Notes: generated by a model from the sequence alone, not told the origin. A DNA stretch of 64,000 nucleotides from Ehretia macrophylla (GCA_037974665.1 CM075773.1:32808853-32872852), one strand, 5' to 3'. Numbered from the stretch's first letter, positions 37,900 to 48,518 are shown. Program-made: numbers and translations.

Positions 37900-38407
37900 T
37901 AAAGTAATCTAAGTTTTTATATATCTATTTTCTGTTTTGCTAGAAAAATTTGAGGGATGCTTATATAACATGATTAATAAATTGTCATAATATACAACTT
38001 ATAAATAGGGTTTTAAGTCGTTTAATGGTGTTCATACTTCTGGTGTAACATATTATTCAATGTGAAATTTCAACGTTCATTAATTTTGTTAATGTTTGTA
38101 ACAATTTTCTTTTTTCTCCCCCTCTCTCTCTCTCTCCCTCCATGAATTTCATTCCTTTTTTTCTCTTTACTACTTACGAAATTGAACCCTCCCTTTCAAT
38201 TTTTGGAAGATGGTGGGAAAGGAAACACGTTAAAAAGAAAAAAAAAAAGAGAGGTTTTTGCTTTTATTTAGACTAAAAAGTGTATTATCTATGATTTTGA
38301 TGTTGGTGTACTAGGAGGAGAAAAAGGTTTAACTGTATAATGCTTGCGATCTGGTATTTTTTTTTAATTATTATTATTATTTTTTGGTAAGTCTAGTTTT
38401 AAAGGTT
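37900..38407. other. Spacer left of the CACTA element
   Basis: The first ~150 bases would be the XTH fragment's promoter (- strand). A CT microsatellite (CTCTCTCTCTCTC, about 38120) and A/T-rich low-complexity sequence follow. No gene seen. Confidence 0.6.
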
Positions 38408-38429
38408 CACTACAAAAAAATGAATTCTG

Positions 38430-38850
38430 TGACGGTCAATTTCCCCTCACCGTGCTGTCGCCAATTTTGACTTTGCGACGGCACGGTGAGGGGAAACGTC
38501 TGTCAGAAATAAGGTGGTCGCCAAAATCTTCCCAGTCACGGCGACGGCTCGTCACCAGGCCGTCACCAATGATTGCCGTCACCGAGCTCTCGCCAATGTT
38601 TTCCCTCACTAAGCCCTCGCCAATTTATCCCGTCACCATGCCGTCACAAAAATTTTCCGTCACCATGCTGTCACTAATGTTTCCCTCATCATGCAGTCAC
38701 TAATATAACCCGTCACTATATCGTCACAAATAATTCCTGTCACCATGCCTTCACTAATATTTTCCGTCACCATGCCCTCGCCAACTTTACCCGTCCTCAT
38801 GCCGTCACCAAAACTGCCATCGCCAAGCCCTCACCAAAACTGCATGCAAC
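38430..38850. repeat. Left subterminal repeats of the CACTA element
   Basis: About twenty copies of a ~10-20 bp motif based on CCGTCACCATGC(C/T)GTCAC(T/A)AA in direct and inverted orientation. In the En/Spm family such arrays are binding sites for the element-encoded TNPA protein. The right array (about 43920-44140) has fewer and more diverged copies. Confidence 0.85.
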
Positions 38851-39295
38851 AGTTTATCTTCTATCTTTTCCCAAAACCCCCTCATCTCTCTACATGTGTA
38901 TGTTGTTAATTATTATCCCTACTTTGTCTCACATGTCACAATTCTTTATAATAGATTTAAATCTGTTACAAAAATGGGTATAATGCAAAAATAGATCATC
39001 TTTGAATGATATATGTACAACTAACCCGTTTATATACATACTAGTTGAGCTTGCCCGTGCAAACCCAATGAACATTAAAAAAAAAATTATAAATGAAATT
39101 ATTTTATAAAGATATATACAATGTTGATTCCAAACTTTTTGATTCCATAACATGAATATGACCAAAAGAAAAAGTAAATTGCCAACATAATATTGTGAAT
39201 TTATTGGATTACAGTTACAGTTCATTTTTGCAAAGTAGTGATTCTCCACGAACAGAGTCTGCCAACACATTTCCATATCCTGAGATCTATCTCTG

Positions 39296-39560
39296 CTATA
39301 AACTTCTCTCCCCAAACTATCAGCTAGACGCTAATTCTTGGGATTGCAATATTGTCGACTACAATATAACCCAGTTTATTAAGCTTTCCATTCTCCTCTT
39401 TAAAAAGTGATTCATTTTCAGTAAGCATTATGCTACCATAGTTATACCAACATATTACTAATCTTCATATCTGTGACTACTATAAACTTCTCTTTCTTCT
39501 AACTGTGAGACGAATGTTAATTCTAGGGATTGCAAACCTATCGACTAAAATTCAACCAAG
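39296..39560. repeat. Diverged direct repeat inside the Helitron
   Basis: The segment TATAAACTTCTCT...GGGATTGCAA...TCGACTA occurs at about 39297-39375 and again at 39481-39560, 185 bp apart. Non-coding. Confidence 0.7.
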
Positions 39561-39735
39561 CCTCTATTTAAATAAAATAAAATAAAAACCTTGATTGACA
39601 TGCAAGGTTCCAAATATGAGACTCCATTAAATTTTCATTCTTACGTGTAAAGTATTTTTTTTTCCTGAAAAATTGTAACAGGAAGAAAAGACCCCAAGCA
39701 AACTTCACAAATTTACAATGTATAAAGAGCCCTAC

Positions 39736-39865
39736 TGTAAAATCCCAACGATGTCTCTCAGCAAATTCTTTTGCAGCTTCTTCATTGTCAAAACTCAATG
39801 TTGAATCACCAACATTAGCATATGGGTCGCCTGTGGATGTCCAACCCATTAATGGATTTTTCCAT
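39736..39865 (-). pseudogene. Captured NDUFS4 (complex I 18 kDa subunit) exon
   Basis: A 130 bp exon with its own splice sites (TTGTAG acceptor before 39865, GTAGGG donor after 39736) encodes [20 protein letters not shown] and then [15 protein letters not shown]. This is the core of the NDUFS4 family (Arabidopsis FRO1, At5g67590), an accessory subunit of mitochondrial complex I. The following exon (relatives have TPLLKVKSYADNFKWKG) and the N-terminal exons are absent, so it cannot make the protein. The retained splice signals mean it could be spliced into a chimeric transcript. Confidence 0.88.
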
Positions 39866-40488
39866 CTACAATAATGATAATAATTTTAATAACATGATTG
39901 TAAAAATAAAGTACATTGGAACTCATAATTAAAAAATGAGTCAAGGAAATGCTAGTAGAACAAAAACCTATCAACATCTAATAATTGATATAGAGAAACA
40001 TTGTAAAAATGAACTGAGATAGGAAAGGAAATGACCGAGGCTGCATTATGGCTAAGTAGAAGTGAAACGAAGAAACTTTCCCTCATTTAAGGTCCAGGCT
40101 GTGAAAAATTTGCACCGTTGTCCACCAAACCATTTTCAACTTGATAACATTAAAATTTTACAAATTAAAATGACCTCCTTGCTAACAAATCAGTCTTCTT
40201 TTATGAAAGTCTTCAATTGCAAAATGTTAAACATGAATACGTTTTCATATATACCAAAATCTAGATCTCATGGTGCCGGTAACTTCTAATGTACTAAGAA
40301 GGCAAAGATATTCATAAGGACAATGACCAACATATTCTAGGACCAGCAGAAAAATGAGGTATTATTCAACTTCCAAATTATACCCAAAACATAAAGATAA
40401 AAATCCAAAATGAGCAAGATTTACGTTGTATCTAAAAAACACTCACGACTCCAATTTTAATACTCATTATACCTTGTGATAAAAGCAT

Positions 40489-40692
40489 AGCAACTGGGTT
40501 AATCAAAAACATTGGTTACCTACTCCCTTTCTTTATTCCAGAACCCTTATCTTTGGAATTTCCATCTGCCATCCGTGAATGAATAGAGATAGCAACTGGG
40601 TTAATCAAAAACATTGGTTACCTACTCCCCTTCTTTATTCCAGAACCCTCATCTTTGGAATTTCCATCTGCCATCCGTGAATGAATAGAGAA
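40489..40692. repeat. 102 bp tandem duplication inside the Helitron
   Basis: 40489-40590 and 40591-40692 are nearly identical (two or three differences), so the duplication is recent. On the - strand each copy holds an ATG followed by DGNSKDKGSGIKKGSR-like coding sequence and a GTAACC donor-like site. It may be a duplicated captured exon of a gene I do not recognise. Confidence 0.9.
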
Positions 40693-41284
40693 CGTCCATA
40701 TTTTTATTAATGCATCCATGTAAAAACAAAAAATCATTCATTTATCCACAGAGTAAAAACAATATTAAATATCAATTATAGTTCAAAAGAAACTTAAGGT
40801 ATAAAATGAACAATGGTTAAAACAAACATTCAACTGACCTTCAGAATCAGGTTTGAAATAATTGTATGTTGAAAGTATAACTAAATAAAATTAAACAATG
40901 AAATATAATAGGATAAGATAAAGACGTGCATGATCAATATATTTAAAGCCATAAGGACTTTCTCCATCCAAAATTATTAACCAAAATCACCATTTAGAGA
41001 GTGAAGACAATACAAGAGTATAGATTACGAGGCATACCCTTCCTCAAGAGAATACACATGCTATGACATCTTTGCCACAGCTAACCGAACAAGATCACTT
41101 GAATAATGACGATCTTCATGAAAGTCACCCATGGTATCACTGAACCACTTCTTCTAATTAGGGTGCTTATTGTTGTTGTTGTAGGCATCCTCCCAAATTA
41201 ACAAATTAACATCCGTCAATAAAATTAAACATTCACGGAATCAGATTTGGTTAGAGGGCATACAAAAAAAGACCACAACAATCT

Positions 41285-42321
41285 TGTGATATAGCAGGAT
41301 TGTCTAGATAATGATGTGCTTTAAAGAGCTCTAGCACTGAGGATTTCTAATAGTCCAAACAAACCTACAGATAGAAAATAGTTATGAGAATAGCACCAAC
41401 AACTTATGTACTAAATGTTCCATGAACAGCTTTGGTTTTGACACTAACTTAAAAACCTTAGTGTCATCCACATATGAGATGTTAATGAGGTATTCAAGAC
41501 CTATTAACAAACCACTTATGTTCAAATTTGTTATATTCTAGTACCCGGATACCAGCCTGCAGAGAAATCATTCAATTAACAAAATCTTTCAACCTAATAT
41601 CACATACAGTTCACAGATGATACTATATAATGCCTAAAATTCAAACGCATAATTGGCTGAAGCGTTTTAGGTCTTAAGAATACAATTTATTTACATGATT
41701 CTAGATGCTAAACTGCTCTGACCAATTGCTCCCTCATGTCATATCTATAAGCCAACTTTTGTTATGATAACAAAATCACATTTGATTCTAGGAGCGTGTC
41801 AAAAAATTGATCTAGAATTCAGGAATAATTTTCATAAAGAACCGGAGCACACAGTTTCAGACATCAGGTAAAATTGATGGGACAAAATCTAACATCCTAC
41901 CACATAGATTATATAAAGATAGACTAATTCTTCAGGTTTTTGAAATTCAGCACTCTAAGAAGTGGAGGTTTTTCTTGCAGAAAGCATAAAAAAAGATCAA
42001 ATAATGGCATGAATCCCCTAGACAACTCTAGAACTAAGATTGAATGACTTGGGAAGAAATGGTTGCCAGCACACACCACTTGAGGAACTCCACACTTCCT
42101 ATCCTTACCCTCTTTCCAAGCAGAGAGACAAACAGGTAGCATCTTTTACTCACTACTTTTTTGTTATGAAATATGTTATTAGTTAGATAAGAATATCTTC
42201 CAATTAGAAGGGAGAAAGGCATATTTTGTATGGAAATGATTCATTGTGCTAATAATATGAGCAGAAAGATACTCACCTTGTAGAATGATGTAAAGAACAA
42301 CGCCAAATTCTGAATAAATGC
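41285..42321 (-). pseudogene. Captured segment of exportin-1 (XPO1/CRM1), three exons with introns
   Basis: On the - strand, in gene order: exon 42277-42321 (AFIQNLALFFTSFYK; TTCAG acceptor, GTGAGT donor); a second at about 41448-41556 that begins near IRVLE and ends GLEYLINISYVDDTKVFK; and a third at about 41285-41364 containing VCLDY and VLELFKAHHYLDNPA. XPO1 is the nuclear export receptor for leucine-rich export signals, a ~1,075-residue HEAT-repeat protein; these pieces are about 70 residues of it. Damage: the middle of exon 2 has drifted and changed frame, its donor is no longer GT, and the Trp of LDYWN is TAG. Introns are kept, so the copy came from genomic DNA, not mRNA. Confidence 0.85.
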
Positions 42322-42647
42322 CTGAACAAAATAAAGAAATAGACTAAGACTAAGATTATATAAATAATTGGCACCTTAAACTCTATATTGGTTTGTTCAA
42401 AACTTGCTTGAAATAAGTTGGTAATTGGGCTTCGCCAATTGAGTTTCTAAGTAGGTTCAACATGACTGAAGTTCTTTAATTTATCAGATTTAATACAAAT
42501 TGGAGTCCCTAAATATGACAGACGATATCCGCTGAACACATGAACAAAAATAAAACACATCATTCAGAAGCATGTATACAAACAAAATATACAGAAGAAT
42601 ACCAAACATTCATATACTATTGAAAATATTGGTTAATTATCCTATTA

Positions 42648-42943
42648 TCATGTTTTGCGACTATCATTATTGGGCAAAGTGAGTTATCTAGTCAAGAACA
42701 TCTTGTTAACAGTATTAGAAATCAAATCACTTCACAAGCTCAAACTATCCAATTCCTCATCAGCAACCACAAAAACCAATAAAAATTGACAAACCTCATC
42801 AGCAACCTCAAAAACCAATGAAAATTCATATGTTACCATGTTTTGCTATTTATCATTACTATGCAAATTCAGCTATCAAACAAAGATCATCTTGTTCACA
42901 AAATATTAGAAATCAAAGCACTTTCATAAGCTCAAACTATCCA
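42648..42943. repeat. Diverged tandem repeat inside the Helitron, ~189 bp period
   Basis: CATGTTTTGC...ATCATTATT...ATCTTGTT...ATTAGAAATCAAA...AAGCTCAAACTATCCAA occurs at 42648-42752 and 42836-42943. A shorter CCTCATCAGCAACC(A/T)C unit is repeated between them. Probably intronic sequence of a captured gene. Confidence 0.75.
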
Positions 42944-44168
42944 AGGCATCATCTAAACTATTTTGTACACTCATAACGACTATAAAAAATAGAAAAAAAA
43001 GCATCTAAACACAAGGATAGCAATACAATATGTAAAAACTTTAAATAAGTAATTAAGTCAAGTAAATCAATCTTGAAATGCATCGATCTGAAAGAAATTA
43101 AAAAAAATTAAAAAAAAAAGAAGAGACAGATCGATGTCCATTTAATTTGAGATGGACAAAAGGTAGAAAGTAGAGAACCTAGCCTTACAGGTACTGCCGA
43201 CAAGAAACAAAGAAACAAAATTTTAAAATTTTAAAAAAATTTAAAAAAATAAAAAAAGAATAAAAAGATCTAGATAGAAACAAAGAGAAAGAGAACTCAC
43301 CAGTGAGAGGAAAAGAAACAAAGAGATATAGAGAGCACTAAGAGAGAAATATTTTTGGAGAAGCTTGTATGAAGAGAGTGAAAGAAACAAATAGAATTGT
43401 TGAGAAGCTTTGAGAAAATCTGTGATGTGAAGAGAGAACGTTGAGAGATTTGAGAAATAAACGAGACGTCAGATTCCGCTAAAGATCTTTTTTGGGCATA
43501 CAAAAGATTGTACAAAACTGTTAACACATAGTACAATCATGTTTATGCATTGATTAGTTACAAATATTTTCAATTGGACAATTTTGTCCAAGGATGTCAT
43601 GGTCATACAATATGAAAAGTACAACAATGGTAACACATGGTATAATTCTCTTAATGCATCTACAACCTACAAATATCCATAACTTGACCACTCTGTCCCT
43701 TTATATTCTTTTATGCTATAATAGATATATATATATATAAGGTATGGTCCTAAATTACAATTTTAGGATAAATTGTTAATAAAAATTTAATGATTAATTA
43801 TTTATATTAACTTAAATTTTAGATTAAAATAAATTAATTATTAAATAAAAAAAATATTATTTTCAAAAATTATAAAAAAAATTGAAAATAAAAAAAAAAT
43901 CCTAAAATAAATTTTACAAAATTGGAGACGGGAGGCTTTTCCTTCTCCAATTTTGGATACGGGAGGCGTTCCCGTCGTCAATTTTGGAGACGGCGAAGTA
44001 TGCCGTCACTAACAGTGACGGCTTGGTGACGGTTTTTTCTGTCTCACATTATGCCCTCACTCTCCTATCACAAAATTAGTGTCAACATTACCCTTCACCA
44101 AACTGTCGCCGTATTGGTGACGGGATGACGACGGCCCGTCACAAAATTCAGTTTTTTTTATAGTGGTT

Positions 44169-44994
44169 GTTTTGTAGGGATTTAAATATAAAATACCACA
44201 ATGTTATAAGCAACGTTTATAGAGGCATTGTAAATAATTTTAATTTCACAAATCGTTGCGAAAAGTACACTAGAGATAACTCTTTTTAATTATTTCTACG
44301 ATGCGAGGAAGTAGGTCTTGCTTCAGATTTGTTAATTTACTTAACCAAAAGGGTACTCAATATTCATACTCCATGAATAGATAAAATCGTTGTAAAAGAT
44401 TATATAAGTTTTAGACAACGGTTAAAAAAAAGTGTTGCAAAAAGCTAATTATAGCAACAATTTTACTATTTGTTCAATTAAAGTATTGCGGAAAGCAAAA
44501 ATATGGGTGTGTCTGTCTTCCCAACTAGGGGACTAGTTAATTATTTATTGATGCTACCACAAATCATTTTTCGAAAAAAATGTTCTAATGCTTTTGTTTA
44601 ACTTGCTTATTCAATAATCCAATCATTCTCATTTGAATACTTTTTTTTTAGATGACAAGAAGCTACCTTAGGTTGGACCAATTGAATCAACCTCAAGAAT
44701 ATGAACCATCTGGTATAACTGTGTATTTCAACATATGTTTTAAGTCAATTAACAGTGAAATAATATTTATTATGGGAGAGTATAAATTCAAATTTAAGAT
44801 GTCAGACCACAACAAATCGCTATCCAAATAGTGGTAGTGCTAACACGAGAAATATTAAGAATAAGATCAATTAATTGTAACATAAAAACATAGAAAATTC
44901 GTACTGATATAAATAAAACTAAAAGAAGTTCATATTCACAAACATAGAAAATATTAGTGTCTTCTAACAACGTAACTCTAAATAACTAATATCA
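44169..44994. other. AT-rich spacer between CACTA element and RING gene
   Basis: About 830 bp with no recognisable gene or repeat. The right part would be the 3' flank of the RING gene, which is on the - strand. Confidence 0.6.
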
Positions 44995-45716
44995 TTATAC
45001 TTCAGCTCTGCAAATAGGGCAAGAAGTCTTTGTTGACAACCATCTGTTTATACAATCTACATGGTATTCATGGCCGCACTGCAGAGTCGCAATAGTCTCA
45101 TTGTTCTCGTATTCTTCTTGGCACACAACACACGTATCGCAGCCTTCATCTTTATCCGCATTCCCTTCATACGTCCGTGTCATCAAATTCTGGAAGACAT
45201 CCATAGACGACGACTCAATATTCACATCATCAACAAGATCAGCTATATCTTCAATTAAGCCGTTCACATAATTTACGAATTCTCCATGGTCGGCAAACGG
45301 CAATAACGTTTCTTCCTCCAGTTGTTGTTCTAGTTGGTCAAGAAGAGGCATTGTTTGATCAGCAATACTCACGTCGAGTTCTGGCTGCAGACTCTGATAA
45401 TTATAATAATCATGATAGCCATGCGAGGCATATAGTGCTGGATTATGCATACTCTGATGATATGGCTGGTGGCATGAACCGCCATCATTGGTGAGCCATA
45501 AGGGGATAGTAAAGAAGCGCCATTGACATTGTTGGCCGCAGAAAATTGCGTTTCTTGATGGAACCTTGGAGCAGTGGTGACATTGACATTGTTGGCCGCA
45601 GAAAATTGCGTTTCTTGATCATAGAAGCTTGGAGCAGTGGTGTAATGGCTGCCAAAGGAGGCATGGTGCTGACGCTGAGCGTCATTAGCTATAGTGTGTC
45701 TGACGCTATTGGCCAT
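44995..45716 (-). pseudogene. RING-H2 E3 ubiquitin ligase gene with an apparent frameshift
   Basis: The start at 45716 (MANSVRHTIANDAQRQHH) opens a frame carrying GASLLSPYGSPMM. The C-terminal part reads in a different frame, from about 45485 (NDGGSCHQPYHQSMHNPALY) to the stop at 44995. The C-terminus is a C3H2C3 RING finger: CVVCQEEYENNETIATLQCG, then HEYHVDCINRW and CPIC, at the extreme end as in BIG BROTHER/MBR-like ligases. It would bind an E2 and transfer ubiquitin. The two frames meet near 45485-45500 without splice signals, so a small indel or a sequencing error is likely. A 60-63 bp tandem duplication (45520-45642) repeats TAPxFxxETQFSAANNVN. If the indel is an error the gene is about 240 residues and intact. 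Confidence 0.7.
45520..45642. repeat. In-frame 60/63 bp tandem duplication in the RING gene
   Basis: Two copies of CATTGACATTGTTGGCCGCA...GGAGCAGTGGTG lie head to tail (45520-45579 and 45580-45642), differing mainly by 3 bp. It duplicates a stretch of about 20 residues in the N-terminal region and is in frame. Confidence 0.9.
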
Positions 45717-46442
45717 GTCTTGTGAAAATACAAAGTAGACAAGTTCGAGAATGTTTTGTGAGTTGAGAGGGTGGAGAACTAATGACTAGGTATTTATAAA
45801 GTTTTTTTCAATCCTAGGAAACTACCTAGGTTTCAAGCTCCAACGTTACTCCCCCTCCTTGAGCTTGATGCTTCAAGACTTACAATTAAGTCTGTTGGAC
45901 ATCAACATGATCAAGAGTACAAGGCATGGTAGCAGAGAAGAAATAAAAAAAAAAAGCTCCAACGTTCTTATTTATTGTTTATTTGCTTGTCAAGTAATAT
46001 TAATTAATGATTTGCTTGTCAAGTAATTGATTAATGGATTGATTTAAAGATTCCAAAAATTGGACATAATTTTCATGGCATTAATTTAAGAAACTAATTT
46101 GAGGAGGTCCTATCAAATACGACACGTGACTAAAAACACATAATTAAACATTCATATATAGACAAAAAAAATTTCACTCAAGGCTAAATTAATTTTTTAG
46201 CTTAAAAATACTTTAAAATTTTATACATTTAAAAAAAAAAATTTAACTTACTTGTTAATAACTCTGTTCTTTCAGTAAGTGGGAGTTAGAGTCCCCATCA
46301 CTTCCATATAAATCAACCCGTGTGTATCAACACTCGTTGAAACCAATAATTCTCCCCATCTCCTTTTGCATCGGCATGTGTATGGATACATATTCATGAA
46401 AATCCTAATAATTCCCACAAAACTTCTTTCGAAGAATTGGAG
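45717..46442. other. Promoter side of the RING gene and spacer
   Basis: The first ~150 bases are the RING gene's upstream region (- strand) and include a possible TATA (ATAAATAC read on the - strand, about 45792). The rest is AT-rich with no gene seen. Confidence 0.5.
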
Positions 46443-46903
46443 TTCAAATTGGAACATAAAGGTACGGAAGATTAATCCCACGATAGTATGTAGATCTTGT
46501 TTGAAACACTTGCCACATATAATATCGAGGTGAAGTACTCTTATGATATTAATTTTGGTGATACATGTCTTTAATGCTTTATTGATGTGGATTAAAATTC
46601 AGTTGCTTCCACTTGTATAACCATATAAAAGTCAATATAAGTTACAATAGAAATCATACATATATGATACTACAATTTAGAGGAAAAAATAAAAAAAAAA
46701 TAAAAAACAGTTCACTATATGAAACTTATACTATGTACAAAATCAAGGAAGCCTCAAAATTATTCATCTCTGGCAAAGAGCTATGATGTCTTTCAGAAAT
46801 ATAGGAATTAAAATAAGATATGATTGATTATTCCTCTCCATTTATATCTCTTTTTCCAATCTCACTCTTGATTAGTTCACAAGATTGAATGGCTAATTTT
46901 TCT
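46443..46903. repeat. Dispersed duplicate block, copy B
   Basis: Same orientation as and collinear with 36944-37346, with a ~60 bp insertion around 46690-46750. The two copies flank the XTH fragment, the CACTA element and the RING gene, so a ~9.5 kb step separates them. No coding content recognised. Confidence 0.88.
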
Positions 46904-48055
46904 CCAGACCCTCAATTTGATTATTTTCCAATAATATTGAGTTCGATGTGTGTAAGCCAGATATCTTGTAGGAACAAAAGAAAAAAGACTTTCGGTTTTT
47001 GCACCATGTTTTGGTCTCACAACTACATAACAGGGATTTTCGTATTACACTGGTTGGGAGATGGCATCATCAGAAAAGAAACTAGTCATTTTTTTAGAGT
47101 CTTCACTCCTGACTCTATCAGTTCAACCAATCTCTTAAAGAAAAAGAAGATCCATGTCACACAAGAAATTAACCCTATTTCTTACTCTGCTCGCTCATCT
47201 ACGTTCCAATCCAACAAATAATAACTGAAAAACAATGTTTCTTTGCCTCAATTCTTCCCAACTCAAATAGACAGCTAGATTTTCTTATTGAAGGTTTTAT
47301 TCTCTACAAAAATCTGTCACGTCTAAGCATGCCATCAGCGCCAAATCATCGTCTGCTGGTAGATGTGATCCATGAGATGGCCCCATATAGAGATCATGGG
47401 CCACCATAGCTTAATGTACTTGTTGGAATGATCATCGAAAATTTAAAAGAAATTTTAGGGTAGTCAACAATGTGAAAAAGGGTTAAAAGGCTAATTAGGG
47501 TAAAGTTATCTAGTTCGAAATACATGCATGCAATCTCCAAATCAGACCAGACACGCCCGTGAAGTTAAGTTTTAAGCGAGTCATACACATCCAGGATACA
47601 TGTTAATTTCTCTTTGCAAAAAAAGATGAACGTGTATATTCACATATTAAAAACGGATATATAATGAATGAAAAATTAAAAATTAAAAATTGAAAACCGA
47701 ACACATTATATCTACGTGTAGGGAGTAATAAAAAAATTATCTAAACTACATGCAAAACTATCTAAACCACATGTGAAGATATTGAAGAGATTAGAGATTA
47801 ATTTACAAAAGTGGAATTCGTGTCTTTGTAGTTTCAAATCTCAAGCTCTTTTATACGAAAATAAAAGAAACAATAGCTCTATAAGTTACACAAAATTAAT
47901 TCTTAGATGCTAATAAACTAGACCACATGGAGATAAATGTCCAGCTCGCATAAGACCATTTTTCTTCATTTAGAAATCAAGAAAATGACCATATATAGTA
48001 ACGCTATATATCATCAATGGAAAGGGGAAATGGTGAGAAGGAAATAAGTGAAAGA
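46904..48055. other. Spacer downstream of MIR319
   Basis: No gene recognised. A short open stretch on the - strand around 47300-47420 has a local hairpin (TGGCCCCAT with ATGGGCCA), but no family match. It could be the 3' part of the MIR319 primary transcript. Confidence 0.5.
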
Positions 48056-48065
48056 GGAGAGAAAA

Positions 48066-48236
48066 AACAGTAAAGGGAGCTCCCTTCAGTCCAAGTACAG
48101 GAAGCATAAGATTCAACTTGTCTTTCACATCATTCATTCAGTTGCTGGGTAGCCATCAATGCAGCCTAGAATGAGTCGACAGCTAATTAAATCCTACTAT
48201 TACCCGTGAGTGGACTAAAGGAAGTTCTCTTTAGAA
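48066..48236 (-). ncRNA. MIR319: MIR319 precursor hairpin
   Basis: On the - strand the 3' arm holds TTGGACTGAAGGGAGCTCCC (48075-48094), the mature miR319 sequence, and a possible 21st base T (48074). The 5' arm holds the star-type sequence CTTCCTTTAGTCCACTC (within 48208-48230). The long internal stem also shows the second conserved duplex of this family, TTAGCTGTCGACTCATTC pairing with GAATGAATGATGTG. Known role: miR319 cleaves mRNAs of the TCP4/LANCEOLATE class, controlling leaf growth and flower form. Long foldbacks processed from loop to base are typical. The hairpin looks intact and functional. Confidence 0.95.
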
Positions 48237-48518
48237 GTCATACCGTTGACCATCACAATAGGAAAGGTATCTACGAAAATAAAGAAACGCGAAGCATCTA
48301 TGGTAGGAAAGAACATTTGATATAAGAAGTTGAAGACTATTTTGCTCGTTCAAGGGGTTTCCATCAATCTAGTTAATTCATTTCCGCGAGTCGCTGATTG
48401 AGAAGATGAAGAAGGATCAAATAGATGCACCCAGAGGGAAAAGGAGTATATGTGAATTGAGGAGGGGGATTATGTTTACTACCCTAAGAAGCTTGTGGAA
48501 TATGAGTCGATGGATGGC

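Larger units (their letters stand above)
39041..43725 (-). mobile_element. Probable Helitron nested in the CACTA element, carrying captured gene pieces
   Basis: Read on the - strand, the insert begins TCTATTATAGCATAAAAG and ends GCACGGGCAAGCTCAACTAG. That gives the TC start and CTAG (CTRR) end of Helitrons, with A at 39040 and T at 43726, the expected AT target without duplication. The 4.69 kb length separates cleanly from the CACTA subterminal repeats. The stem just inside the 3' end is weak (TTGC/GCAA). No Rep/helicase was seen, so it is non-autonomous. It carries XPO1 and NDUFS4 exons in the same orientation as its own 5'-3' direction, typical of Helitron capture. An alternative is capture by the CACTA element itself. 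Confidence 0.58.
38408..44165. mobile_element. CACTA (En/Spm, CMC) transposon with nested insertion
   Basis: The ends are CACTACAAAAAAATGAATTC and, inverted at the right, GAATTTTGTGACGG next to TATAGTG. The flanking GTT (38405-38407 and 44166-44168) is a perfect 3 bp target duplication. Both ends carry dense subterminal repeats of CCGTCAC type. I see no TNP2-like transposase, so it is non-autonomous. Without the nested insertion the element is about 1.07 kb. Confidence 0.88.

Noticed and set aside
38430-38850. Regularly spaced short repeats resembling a CRISPR-like array
   Set aside because: They are CACTA subterminal repeats, variable in spacing and orientation, in a plant nuclear element with perfect CACTA ends.
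38929-39315. 128-residue - strand frame at the CACTA/Helitron junction
   Set aside because: It crosses the inferred element boundary and contains long low-complexity Ile/Phe runs; no family recognised.
46889-47221. 110-residue + strand frame after duplicate block B
   Set aside because: It begins in a non-coding repeat that is present without the frame in copy A; no motif.
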